DNA of 64,000 nt from UBA1370 sp964515115 (GCA_964515115.1 CAZESB010000003.1:9337-73336), one strand, 5' to 3'; shown: positions 8,753 through 16,109, counted from the first letter of the stretch. Notes: generated by a model not told the origin, from the letters alone. Translations and numbers: made by a program.

Positions 8753-10324
8753 CTAAATAAGATCCCCATCAATGACATCATCATCGGTCTGACTGCCAGT
8801 TTGCTCTCCCGAGCGTCTCAATTGTTGTTCCATTTGCTGCATTTTTCGGTACATGGCTGCTACGGTAGCCAGAGGTACCTCGACAGTATCTGAGGCAGCC
8901 CTGGATTCTCTCCGATTTTCTGGGGAGGCTAGACCCTGCAAGGCTTGAGCGATTCTTTCTAATGTTTGCTGCTGCCGTTTTAGTATTTCTGCTTGTCCTG
9001 CACGGGTATCCTCTGGCATTTGAATAAAATCTCTGGGTGTCAGCCCTTCCAGAGGCATTTCTGGATCTCCTTTTATGCTGGAAGCAGCATTTTTAGCAGC
9101 AGTTATTTCTCGAAAGAATAACGCTGGTTTTGGCAGTGGCACTCGTGCAAGCTCTACTTTTTGTTCTCTTCCGTGAGTAGTGACTACCAACTGCCCTAAG
9201 TTATCGGACAAAAGTGGAGGACGATTCATGCGAGCGCGAATTCTATCAATTGGTTTTAGCCAGGGAATTCCCTCTACTCCAAATTCTAGTTGTTCATCAA
9301 TACTATCCCACGGATAAAACTTAATATCTGGCCTGTCAGCACCACCACTCATGTTTCTAATTTCCAGGCCCTCAGGTGTTACGATGATTTGATCATCTGG
9401 TTCGTAACGGCGCCGCCTTCTGCCTGTTTGATCATCCGTTGGGGTGTTGGGATCAAAGCTAGTAATATTGCCAAAAACAAACCTGGCAACCATGGCTTTA
9501 ACCCCATGCCCGACTTGTTGTCGGATATATGCGGCTCTGTTTTCGGGCACTTCAGGAATCTCCCCCGCATATGTTTCAGAAAGCTGGTTATAGTTTGCAG
9601 CCCATTCGGCTGTGTCGAGGGGATTAGCTTCATAACGGGCAAGTTCCTTCTCTGCTTCTTCTCTTTGAGCTAATTCTTCTCTTTTTCGTTGGTTTTCTTG
9701 TTCTATTCTTTCAAACTGGGCAATTGCAGCTGCGGCTCTCTCTTCAGAGGGCATGCCCATTACATAAGCTCGTAGGTTTTGAATTCTTGGGTGATCAAAC
9801 AGTGCACTAGGTGAGATTGTGGCAATCATAGCTAAAGCTTGTTCAGCTTCTGCTCTTCCTTCGGGAGTTCTTGCTCTTTCTCTGGCTTCAGTAAGTGCTG
9901 CAGTTATTCTTTGTTTTTCTTCTCGTTCTTCTTTTAGCTTTCTGGTTTGTTCTAACACCCTCTCGTGTTCTCCTGCAGCATCACCGAACATAGTTGCAAC
10001 AGCAGCTGCAGTACTTAGCAAACCTCCACTCTTTTTCTTTCGAGGTTCGTGCTCAGGTTGTGAGGGCGCATCTCCATACAAAAGAGTGTGGCCAAGACTT
10101 CGGCCATTACTGGGGTTTTCACCCTGTGGTTCTTGGCTGCCTTGAAGCACCTGTTGTCTCCAAGCCTGTCCTCTCGGTGTTTTCATGGGCGGAATATCTT
10201 GAGAATCACCCCAGAGAAATGTTCTTCTAGCTGAACTAGTTCTGGATGGTGCACGAGTTTGGTCACCGGCATTTTCCGGTTCATCTGGACCGTACATCAA
10301 TTGATCAATAAATCGTCTGGCCAT
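8753..10324 (-). CDS. Unknown protein, long, charged, with repeated N-terminal YG/WG motifs
   Basis: 523 aa, no signal peptide or convincing membrane helix, no family recognised. Three similar short motifs occur in the disordered first 90 residues: RFIDQLMYGPDEPE, RRTFLWGDSQD and GHTLLYGDAPSQ, all of the form (L/F)(M/L)(Y/W)G(D/P). Glu/Arg/Ala-rich predicted coiled coils follow (about 118-150 and 195-240), then a more folded-looking region (about 300-410; DQIIVTPEGLEIRNM, YPWDSIDEQLEFG) and another Gln/Glu-rich helical tail ending in DDDVIDGDLI. A TATAAT box lies at 10346-10351. It is on the same strand as infC but separated by about 190 nt. Codon use matches the host and not the GC-rich island beside it. 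Confidence 0.8.
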   Translation of the reverse strand: MARRFIDQLMYGPDEPENAGDQTRAPSRTSSARRTFLWGDSQDIPPMKTPRGQAWRQQVLQGSQEPQGENPSNGRSLGHTLLYGDAPSQPEHEPRKKKSGGLLSTAAAVATMFGDAAGEHERVLEQTRKLKEEREEKQRITAALTEARERARTPEGRAEAEQALAMIATISPSALFDHPRIQNLRAYVMGMPSEERAAAAIAQFERIEQENQRKREELAQREEAEKELARYEANPLDTAEWAANYNQLSETYAGEIPEVPENRAAYIRQQVGHGVKAMVARFVFGNITSFDPNTPTDDQTGRRRRRYEPDDQIIVTPEGLEIRNMSGGADRPDIKFYPWDSIDEQLEFGVEGIPWLKPIDRIRARMNRPPLLSDNLGQLVVTTHGREQKVELARVPLPKPALFFREITAAKNAASSIKGDPEMPLEGLTPRDFIQMPEDTRAGQAEILKRQQQTLERIAQALQGLASPENRRESRAASDTVEVPLATVAAMYRKMQQMEQQLRRSGEQTGSQTDDDVIDGDLI

Positions 10325-10420
10325 ACTGCTTTCTTTTGACTAGGTATTATACATTGCTATTTAAGTGTTTCGTTTAGCTTTGGCACTAAACTCATCAGAT
10401 TCGCCGAGGCGAATGACACT

Positions 10421-10437
10421 CAAGTACATGAAATCAG
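10421..10437 (+). repeat. Left arm of a 17-bp inverted repeat bounding the GC-rich island
   Basis: CAAGTACATGAAATCAG is repeated exactly in inverted orientation at 13452-13468. The arms enclose about 3.0 kb holding the two GC-rich minus-strand genes. A small palindrome (ATTCGCC-GA-GGCGAAT) lies just outside at about 10399-10414. Confidence 0.85.
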
Positions 10438-10452
10438 TGTTGAGCGGCCGCA

Positions 10453-10492
10453 GCCGCCCCGTCCGTTGGCTTGCGCTTTGGGACGGGGCGGC
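10453..10492. repeat. GC-rich 12-bp hairpin beyond the island gene
   Basis: GCCGCCCCGTCC (10453-10464) pairs perfectly with 10481-10492 across a 16-nt loop. It lies just after the stop codon of the 313-aa gene on the minus strand. There is no T-run, so it is not a standard intrinsic terminator, but it could stabilise the mRNA 3' end. A second perfect 8-bp hairpin (CATGTGCC/GGCACATG) straddles the gene end at 10515-10537. Confidence 0.7.
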
Positions 10493-10524
10493 GCGGCGGT
10501 CCGCGGGCGGGCTTCATGTGCCGT

Positions 10525-11466
10525 TTACTGGCACATGAGCCCGGTGCCGCGAAAGACACCCTCTTCGTTCGTAAGGTCAGCCAAAGGCCTACCAAGGTCT
10601 TTGGGTACTGGGATGTCTTCCAGTCCCTGTTCGGGGCAAGACACCCAGTACTCATTTGGGGTTATGAACCCCAGACCCCGGCTGACTTCCAGCTGGCAGA
10701 CCGCGCCAGCTGGGAAGTTGGATTTAGGGTCTTCGAGGTTGTACCAACTTGAACTCTCTCTGAATCGCAGCCAATCCAACTCACAGGCTGCGGCTTCATC
10801 CGTGGGAGATGGGGTTGGAGTCGGGGCGAGTGTTGGAGTTGGCGCCAGGGTAGGCAGCGGGGGCCTGGGGAGGCTGCCTGACCCAGTTACTTGGTTGGGG
10901 CTAAAGACCTCCAGCAGCCCGCCTCCGCAGGCGAGCAGCTGGCTTGGTAGGCCTTCTTGGGTGAGAAACCAACCACAAGCACATAGCTCTTTAGCTGTGT
11001 CTGGGGTGACGATCCGGCTGACGCCGGAACCGTCCCCGTAGTACAGCGTGAGGTTGCTACCTGCAAACCCCAACCCGCACTGCTGTGGAAAGGTCCAAAC
11101 AGTGGCAGCTGGCACCGCAGGGACCTGTGGGAAGGGCGTCTCTGCAACCCCAGGGTCTGGGTGTTTGTTTCCTTCGCTTTCCACTCCATCGTTATCCAGC
11201 TCGCTGGCAAGACCGGGCGCAACAGGTCTGACCAGGTCAGACAGAATCCCGGCACCGTGAGATGACCTTACGGTCTTTTCACTGTACCAGGGTCCCCAGT
11301 CAACGATTAAGGGAGCCAGGAAGCGGATGAATACGTAGAAAACTCCGGCGAAGACCAAGAGTGTTGCCCCCGCGCCGACAAGTCCCTTACCCCTCATTTG
11401 CCAGGCCACGTATACCGCGGCCCCGACAATGATGAAGGTGAAGATCGCGACTACTGTGGTGTTCAT
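10525..11466 (-). CDS. Unknown two-helix membrane protein with cysteine-rich extracellular region
   Basis: 313 aa. Two N-terminal membrane helices (about 4-24 and 29-56) are followed by a long predicted external part: a first cysteine-containing block (QQCGLGFAGSN ... LCACGWFL ... LLACGGG), a proline/threonine linker (PTLAPTPTLAPTPTPSPT) and a second block with four cysteines ending at the C-terminus. A good AAGGGGAT ribosome-binding site precedes the ATG. No family recognised. The GC content is clearly higher than that of the flanking genes. It follows the M23/lytic-transglycosylase gene on the same strand after 57 nt, so the two are probably cotranscribed and may act together at the cell surface. 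Confidence 0.78.
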   Translation of the reverse strand: MNTTVVAIFTFIIVGAAVYVAWQMRGKGLVGAGATLLVFAGVFYVFIRFLAPLIVDWGPWYSEKTVRSSHGAGILSDLVRPVAPGLASELDNDGVESEGNKHPDPGVAETPFPQVPAVPAATVWTFPQQCGLGFAGSNLTLYYGDGSGVSRIVTPDTAKELCACGWFLTQEGLPSQLLACGGGLLEVFSPNQVTGSGSLPRPPLPTLAPTPTLAPTPTPSPTDEAAACELDWLRFRESSSWYNLEDPKSNFPAGAVCQLEVSRGLGFITPNEYWVSCPEQGLEDIPVPKDLGRPLADLTNEEGVFRGTGLMCQ

Positions 11467-11523
11467 TTTTATCCCCTTGTTTCTGAACTACATTTTTTTC
11501 CCGCCTCAACGGTGCGCGGGACC

Positions 11524-13251
11524 TCACCGACCCGGTTCCCCAGAACCAGGATTTATCTCAAGGTCAGGCAGGATTCCCATTTCCTGCTTGACCCAATTCT
11601 GCAGCCTCCACACATACCGCGCCTGTTCGGTATGCTGGTTCCAAACCGGTCCTCCATCCAGACCGGCAAAGTTGGCCACAAAGCCCTCTTCCGAGGTCTC
11701 TGTGTTCAACCCCAGGTCGCTCGTCATCCGACAAGCGGCCTTTGCCGAGTCATAGAGGTTAAACCGGTCGGCACCGGGATCCGCGTAGTGCTCAAAGGTA
11801 CCTGGCATGAACTGCCAGGTCCCGCAAGCACCGGCGCCGCTGCAGACCTCATTGTTGTAGTTGGGTGACTCGGAGTGAGCCACCGCCACTACCAGAATGG
11901 GGTCGCAAACGACACCTTCTCCGCGAACCTCTTTGGCTGCCTCCACCGCCGCGCCCCACACTTCTGGTGGGGTGCTGAAGTGAGCGGTGCTGCCGTTCCA
12001 GTAGGGAAACGGCAGATCTCCGTGCGGCAGACTTGAAGCGGCTGCCGCGTACGCTTCGGCCAGAATATCGCCGGTGCCAAGTGGTCCGGCACCAACGATT
12101 CGGGTTCTGACCGTTTCAATCACCAGCTCAGCCAGCTCCTCATCCTGCCAGGGCATGGTTAGCTCCGGCATTTGAGGAGGCCAGGTCAGGGCAATCTGTC
12201 GGAAGCCCTCTCTCTCAATCCAGCCTCTCGGCAGGATGAGAGAGATACCTGTTGGGTGCTGTACTTGCACGAGTACACCGCCTAGCCTTTCGGCATTGGC
12301 GGTAACCCACACAATGACAAATCCAACAAGCAACCCGGCTACGCAGCCCCAGCGGATGCCGCCGCGGATCCTTCCCCTGACATCAAAAATCAGGGTCTTG
12401 AGTTCCGCTTGGGCAACCTCAGCGGTTGCAACTCCGGCCTTCTTGGCGATTTTTAATCCGAGCCTGCCGGCCAGTCCCAGTCCGATCGCCCCCATCGGGC
12501 CGAGCCAGATGAGGACGAGGAAGAGTGCCAGAAGCACTCCCAGAACCGGCAGCAGGCCTCGGTCGAGGACATGACGCTCCACCCAGTCAGGCGCTCTGGG
12601 TATCGCGTCGGGTTCAAACGGAGCTGTTAGCAGCGCGGATCCGTCAAACCCGTACAGGGTAACTACCTGTCCGAGGTAGTCGTCGGGGTTAAGCCAACCC
12701 CGACCGTCGCGGCTATTCCTCGCGTGCTCGTAAAAGTAACCGAACTCTGCCGGAAACTTATTAACGAACCCAAGGTGGAGCACCGCAAAGCCCTCCTCTA
12801 CGAACACCTGCGGGCCGCTTGTGCCCGCATGGGCAATGACCTCGCCGCGCTCGACGATCTGTCCTCTAGCCACCGTGACGGAGTCAAGGTGGGCATAGAA
12901 GGACAGCACTGGGTTGCCGTCACGGCTGAAGCCATGAAGGATCCAGAGATCATTGCCGAAGTCATACCAGTTGGACGGTGTTTGGAACACCATCCCCCAG
13001 GCAGTGGACTTCACAGGGTGTCCGTACGGACACTTCCAGTCCCGGCCGGTGTGGTGGGGCTCGTGGCTATTGATACCAGAGTAGTCCTGGTAGTAATAGC
13101 CCGTTTCCTCACACCCGGTGACGGGGCTGGGATCAAAGCGGAGATTTGTGGGGTCGCCCACCACTCCGCTTTGATCTTGAGCAAAAGTTTTACTTGGCAG
13201 CGCGAGGAGACAGAACACCAGCGCGCTGACCAAGATGGTCATTGCGCGCAC
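11524..13251 (-). CDS. Secreted M23-like / lytic transglycosylase fusion, membrane anchored
   Basis: About 575 aa. A signal peptide (MTILVSALVFCLLALPSKTFAQ) leads to an M23-peptidase-like domain with HTGRD (zinc ligands H and D), SFYAHLDSVTVARGQIVERG and VLHLGF; the usual HLH is VLH, so the first, catalytic histidine is missing. Two hydrophobic segments follow, then a C-terminal SLT lysozyme-like domain (AVAHSESPNYNNE ... GACGTWQFMPGTFEHY) with its catalytic Glu. Such enzymes open peptidoglycan locally, as VirB1-type proteins do in type IV secretion and conjugation, but no secretion ATPase is nearby. GTG at 13251 or ATG at 13242 follows GAGGAGG. GC-rich compared with neighbours, suggesting acquisition. 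Confidence 0.85.
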   Translation of the reverse strand: MRAMTILVSALVFCLLALPSKTFAQDQSGVVGDPTNLRFDPSPVTGCEETGYYYQDYSGINSHEPHHTGRDWKCPYGHPVKSTAWGMVFQTPSNWYDFGNDLWILHGFSRDGNPVLSFYAHLDSVTVARGQIVERGEVIAHAGTSGPQVFVEEGFAVLHLGFVNKFPAEFGYFYEHARNSRDGRGWLNPDDYLGQVVTLYGFDGSALLTAPFEPDAIPRAPDWVERHVLDRGLLPVLGVLLALFLVLIWLGPMGAIGLGLAGRLGLKIAKKAGVATAEVAQAELKTLIFDVRGRIRGGIRWGCVAGLLVGFVIVWVTANAERLGGVLVQVQHPTGISLILPRGWIEREGFRQIALTWPPQMPELTMPWQDEELAELVIETVRTRIVGAGPLGTGDILAEAYAAAASSLPHGDLPFPYWNGSTAHFSTPPEVWGAAVEAAKEVRGEGVVCDPILVVAVAHSESPNYNNEVCSGAGACGTWQFMPGTFEHYADPGADRFNLYDSAKAACRMTSDLGLNTETSEEGFVANFAGLDGGPVWNQHTEQARYVWRLQNWVKQEMGILPDLEINPGSGEPGR

Positions 13252-13284
13252 GGCACCTCCTCGAACTGATTTTTCCAAGGGCAA

Positions 13285-13451
13285 TTTCGTAGCGGTGCTG
13301 GGGCACCGCTCACCGGCTCATTGCCGACCGGCAGCTTTTTGGGATATCAGGGCGCTGCAACCCTGCGTTTAAGGAGTAAAAGCCTTATAGGCATGCGGCT
13401 TGATATCCTATAAAAACACCAAGCCGGCTGCCTACAAGGCATCCCAACATT
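13285..13451 (-). other. Structured leader region upstream of the island operon
   Basis: The 5' region of the M23/SLT gene holds several stable hairpins. The largest pairs 13382-13393 with 13429-13440 (11 of 12 Watson-Crick plus one G-U), then after a 2x2 internal loop CGGCTTG (13396-13402) with CAAGCCG (13420-13426), leaving a 17-nt loop; four T follow on the minus strand. A perfect 8-bp hairpin AGCGGTGC/GCACCGCT lies at 13291-13310. It could be an attenuator, a cis-regulatory RNA or a folded recombination site next to the inverted repeat. No known riboswitch class was recognised. Confidence 0.55.
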
Positions 13452-13468
13452 CTGATTTCATGTACTTG
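13452..13468 (-). repeat. Right arm of the 17-bp inverted repeat bounding the GC-rich island
   Basis: Exact reverse complement of 10421-10437. It lies directly beside the long hairpin 13382-13440 and marks the point where base composition drops back to AT-rich. Confidence 0.85.
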
Positions 13469-13921
13469 TTAAAGAGCTTCAGCCACACACAATCACTCAA
13501 GCAATTTGAGTGTTGTTTGGATGACTAAAGGGCAGGATTAATGCCGATTATGAATAATCAGCATCCTGATTTGATTCAGGGCGGAAAAGTATCAAGCGGC
13601 ACTTCTCTGCTCTATCTCAAATAGGTCTTCCAATATACAATTTATCTATAAACATACAACGCCAAAATTACCCTTAATTGATACAATTATATGTTTGTAA
13701 TTATATATTACAGGACTATGATTAACAATGGTGGTATCATTTCCGCGGTGATATACTCCCTTAAAAATATGCATTCATTTGAAAGTATGCTTGAGAGCAA
13801 TAGGAATTCCAAAATAACATGGTATCAATTTGCCAGTACACTATCTGCAAGAGATTGCGTCCCTCACCACTATTAGTGAACTAAATAATTGGAAAAAGAA
13901 TAAGAAGACTTAACCAGAATT
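13469..13921. other. AT-rich intergenic stretch with no supported gene
   Basis: No convincing coding region on either strand. A small hairpin CACTCAA/TTGAGTG at about 13496-13514 and a GATTAT-GA-ATAATC palindrome near 13548 are visible. A 61-codon frame (13691-13876) lacks a ribosome-binding site and protein-like composition. Confidence 0.5.
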
Positions 13922-14248
13922 ATGCAAGAAACCAATGGAAATAACCTCGAGGAACAAGTAAAAGAAGTGGTGTTTAATTTTGCGCAGATACTAAACCTAT
14001 CTAGAAACCTTAGCCCCGGTCAGCATATTCAGTGCAGCGTAAGATCTGAACCCAGACTCATCAGGAAACAGATTGCAAAACTGGAGAGGGGACTGCGTAG
14101 TTTTCACAACCCCAGGGCCTATTCTGTGGAATATGAAATACCAGCAGCTTCAGGTGATGGCAATAGAGGAGTAGGTATAGGAAAAGGAATAAGACAGGAT
14201 GTCAAGTATTATGTAACTGTATGGTGCGAAAATCCGGAGGATGAGTAG
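13922..14248 (+). CDS. Small unknown protein
   Basis: 108 aa with balanced, protein-like composition: an amphipathic N-terminal half (LEEQVKEVVFNFAQILNL, RKQIAKLERGLRSF) and a more beta-like C-terminal half (AYSVEYEIPA, VKYYVTVWCENPEDE). No signal peptide, no membrane segment and no family recognised. There is no clear Shine-Dalgarno before the ATG. It stands alone between the GC-rich island and the tRNA-Val region and is followed at 14369-14396 by a terminator working on both strands. Its location in a rearranged tRNA region suggests accessory DNA. Confidence 0.55.
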   Translation: MQETNGNNLEEQVKEVVFNFAQILNLSRNLSPGQHIQCSVRSEPRLIRKQIAKLERGLRSFHNPRAYSVEYEIPAASGDGNRGVGIGKGIRQDVKYYVTVWCENPEDE

Positions 14249-14251
14249 TTG

Positions 14252-14270
14252 TTGTGAACTCGAGAGGACT
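14252..14270. repeat. 19-bp duplicate of the tRNA-Val 3' end (attachment-site-like)
   Basis: TTGTGAACTCGAGAGGACT occurs here and again at 14395-14413, where it covers the 3' acceptor and part of the T arm of the intact tRNA-Val. A duplicated tRNA 3' end beside the gene is what integration and imperfect excision of a tRNA-targeting element leaves behind. No integrase gene is present in the window. Confidence 0.6.
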
Positions 14271-14368
14271 GCTTGTCGCTTCGCTCCTGCGCGCTGGCAG
14301 AATACGATATGGTTAAGTTATCTTACTGCCAGAGCGAACCTAAAAGATTCTCTCCTGCCCCAATTCAC

Positions 14369-14396
14369 AAAAAAAGACCCGAGCGGGTCTATTTTT
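14369..14396. terminator. Bidirectional intrinsic terminator next to tRNA-Val
   Basis: AGACCC-GAGC-GGGTCT with seven A on one side and five T on the other. On the minus strand it ends the tRNA-Val transcript just after the 3' end; on the plus strand it would serve the gene at 13922-14248. Confidence 0.85.
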
Positions 14397-14397
14397 G

Positions 14398-14471
14398 TGA
14401 ACTCGAGAGGACTCGAACCTCTGACCTCTTCGATGTCAACGAAGCGCTCTAACCAACTGAGCTACGAGTTC
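14398..14471 (-). tRNA. tRNA-Val (anticodon GAC)
   Basis: 74-nt cloverleaf: acceptor GAACTCG/CGAGTTC, D arm GCTCAGTTGGTTAGAGC, anticodon stem CTTCG/CGAAG with loop TTGACAT (anticodon GAC), variable AGGTC, T arm AGAGG-TTCGAGT-CCTCT, discriminator A. CCA is not encoded. A broken second copy lies just upstream and a copy of the 3' end further downstream. Confidence 0.95.
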
Positions 14472-14494
14472 TTATTCACTTTTTCTATTCCCGC

Positions 14495-14545
14495 CCTCTT
14501 CGATGTCTCCGCCGCAGGCGGACTAACCAACTGAGCTACGAGTTC
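14495..14545 (-). pseudogene. Broken tRNA-Val copy carrying a 15-bp palindrome
   Basis: The 5' acceptor strand, D arm and the 3' side of the anticodon arm are identical to the intact tRNA-Val, but the 5' side of the anticodon arm is replaced by the palindrome TCCGCCTGCGGCGGA (14508-14522 complement), and the T arm and 3' acceptor strand are absent. It cannot fold as a tRNA. It lies in the 5' flank of the intact gene. Confidence 0.8.
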
Positions 14546-14597
14546 TTACTTGAGGAGTGCATTATAGCAAAAAATTGAAGTGCTGGTCTACCAAACA

Positions 14598-15013
14598 TTA
14601 ACCACCACTCCTGGCATTGCTAACTTCATGGTGCATCATGTCGTAAATGGTTTTGGTTTTTTCATGACCACCCTTACCTTCAAGGCTCATCAAACCGGCG
14701 CCACGCTTCTTTCTTTTCTTGGCGTGCATTTGAGTGGCCCAAGTTCTGGCACTATGAACCCGTTTTCTCAGCAGCATGATGAAAGCTCTGAGTTTTTGGA
14801 AGAAATTGATGTAATACTTGCCGTCCANNNNNNNNNNNNNNNNNNNNNNNNNNNNNNNNNNNNNNNNNNNNNNNNNNNNNNNNNNNNNNNNNNNNNNNNN
14901 NNNNNNNNNNNNNNNNNNNNNNNNNNNGTCTCAGCTAAGGCCCTCGCAAAAGGATTATTTGCAGGACTAGTTCTACTTGCGCCTGGTAATTTTTTCTGTC
15001 CGTTATTATTCAT
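14598..15013 (-). CDS. Unknown protein, broken by assembly gap
   Basis: The minus strand on both sides of the 100-N gap (14828-14927) looks coding. The N-terminal part is MNNNGQKKLPGASRTSPANN and on to ARALAE before the gap; the C-terminal part after the gap begins DGKYYINFFQKLRAFIMLLR, is basic (THAKKRKKRG-like stretch) and ends EVSNARSGG with a stop at 14598-14600. The two parts are probably one gene, because a perfect promoter lies directly upstream (15053-15081) and no other start is visible; the arbitrary gap length breaks the frame. The basic, helical C-terminus suggests nucleic-acid or ribosome contact, but no family was recognised. Confidence 0.6.
14828..14927. other. Assembly gap (100 N)
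   Basis: A run of exactly 100 N, the conventional placeholder for a scaffold gap of unknown true length, interrupting the unknown gene at 14598-15013. Confidence 0.98.
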
Positions 15014-15052
15014 GATAAGAGGCCCGCTCAACAAGCAAGCTCAGTTTGCGCA

Positions 15053-15081
15053 ATTATAGGATTACCAGGCGAAAATGTCAA
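15053..15081 (-). promoter_or_regulatory. Perfect consensus sigma70 promoter
   Basis: On the minus strand TTGACA (15076-15081), exactly 17 nt, then TATAAT (15053-15058): a full match to the vegetative consensus. It drives the gap-broken unknown gene starting at 15013, with about 33 nt of leader. Confidence 0.9.
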
Positions 15082-15116
15082 CGCGGTCTTAAGGGTTTTT
15101 CTTGTGGTGCCGCTGA

Positions 15117-16109
15117 TTATAAAGCTGCCACCCAGTTTGCCACTTTGCGACGCTTGAGAGTTTGCTCAATCAGGGCGCGATATTGAGGATTTTTCCTTTG
15201 CTCTTCGCGGAGTTTCTGATCTTCAATTTTATTGACTTGCTCTTCAATTTCCTGGTCAGTTACCTCGAGTTTTTCTGCCGCGGCAATGGCGTCTAAAAGA
15301 AAAGTCAACTGAATTCTGCCCAGCGCTTCAGCTGCAAACTGGGCAGAAAGCTGCTCAAAAGTCATGCCTTGGCGCTGCAAAAAATCGTCAAGTTTCATGT
15401 TCATGCTTTCCAACCTGCTCACCAAGTTGTTGAGTTCATATCTGACTTCTTCTTTCACCAGCAGTTCAGGGACTTGGGGACCGTTTTCATTAACCAAAGC
15501 CTGATAAATATGATGGAGTTCGTGCTCTTTTTGTTGCTCTGCAGTAGGCTGAGTGATTTTTTTAGCTGCAGCAGCAGCTTTTTCACCTTCTTCCGGATCT
15601 TTTTTAGTCACTGTTGCCACAGTCTTGGCATGAGCTTTTTTAGCCTCTTTAATCTGCTCCTCAAGATGTTTAGCAGCCTCTTTCTTGGCTTTTTTAACTA
15701 CATTTTTATAGTTTTTGAGATTGACTTCCGGTTTTTGGGCAAGATGAGCTTCAATCACCCAATCACTGCCCTTTTCCAACTTAACCGGATGAAATTCCGG
15801 CTGAGTCAGCGGCTGGTAATTATTTTTGCTGATTTCTGCCTGGTAGAGATCGGGAACAAGCTGTTGCAAGGCGCGCTCAATAATTTCACTCGAACCGATT
15901 TGGTCTTCCGCGATTTTGCTGGGAACGGCTCCTTTTCTAAATCCAGGAGCAGTCACGTTTTTCTTCAATCGATTAAGCACCTGATTGTAGGCCTGGTTGG
16001 CCTCGGCTGCCGGGATGGTGAGAATGATTATGGTGTTATCAATAATGGCGCTCTTTTGAGGAGCGCTTTTGGCCGCTTTTGTTGAAGTTGAGGGTTTGGT
16101 TTTCGCCAT
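15117..16109 (-). CDS. tig: Trigger factor, short form without the PPIase domain
   Basis: 330 aa against about 430 in ordinary trigger factor, the ribosome-bound chaperone for nascent chains. The N-terminal ribosome-binding domain has the signature GFRKGAVPSKIAED (residues 56-69) and ends near residue 130. The FKBP-type PPIase domain is absent; a Lys/Ala/Glu-rich helical segment (about 135-200, KKAKKEAAKHLEEQIKEAKK and similar) leads directly to the C-terminal chaperone domain (ELHHIYQALVNENGPQVPEL ... LVSRLESMNMKLDDFLQRQG). PPIase-free trigger factors are known elsewhere. The N-terminus is extended by about 20 Lys/Ser/Ala residues. Confidence 0.88.
   Translation of the reverse strand: MAKTKPSTSTKAAKSAPQKSAIIDNTIIILTIPAAEANQAYNQVLNRLKKNVTAPGFRKGAVPSKIAEDQIGSSEIIERALQQLVPDLYQAEISKNNYQPLTQPEFHPVKLEKGSDWVIEAHLAQKPEVNLKNYKNVVKKAKKEAAKHLEEQIKEAKKAHAKTVATVTKKDPEEGEKAAAAAKKITQPTAEQQKEHELHHIYQALVNENGPQVPELLVKEEVRYELNNLVSRLESMNMKLDDFLQRQGMTFEQLSAQFAAEALGRIQLTFLLDAIAAAEKLEVTDQEIEEQVNKIEDQKLREEQRKNPQYRALIEQTLKRRKVANWVAAL

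Noticed and set aside
10466..11041. 191-codon plus-strand frame in the GC-rich island
   Set aside because: High GC lengthens chance frames; the minus-strand gene has a signal-anchor, a ribosome-binding site and a linker repeat.
13691..13876. 61-codon plus-strand frame
   Set aside because: No ribosome-binding site, unbalanced composition and AT-rich surroundings; not protein-like enough to call a gene.
14580..15059. Plus-strand frame running through the N gap
   Set aside because: Only open because the N run has no stops; the minus-strand reading has better composition and a consensus promoter.
15369..16085. 238-codon plus-strand frame opposite trigger factor
   Set aside because: Phe/Leu/Ser-rich antisense of the Lys/Glu-rich trigger factor gene.
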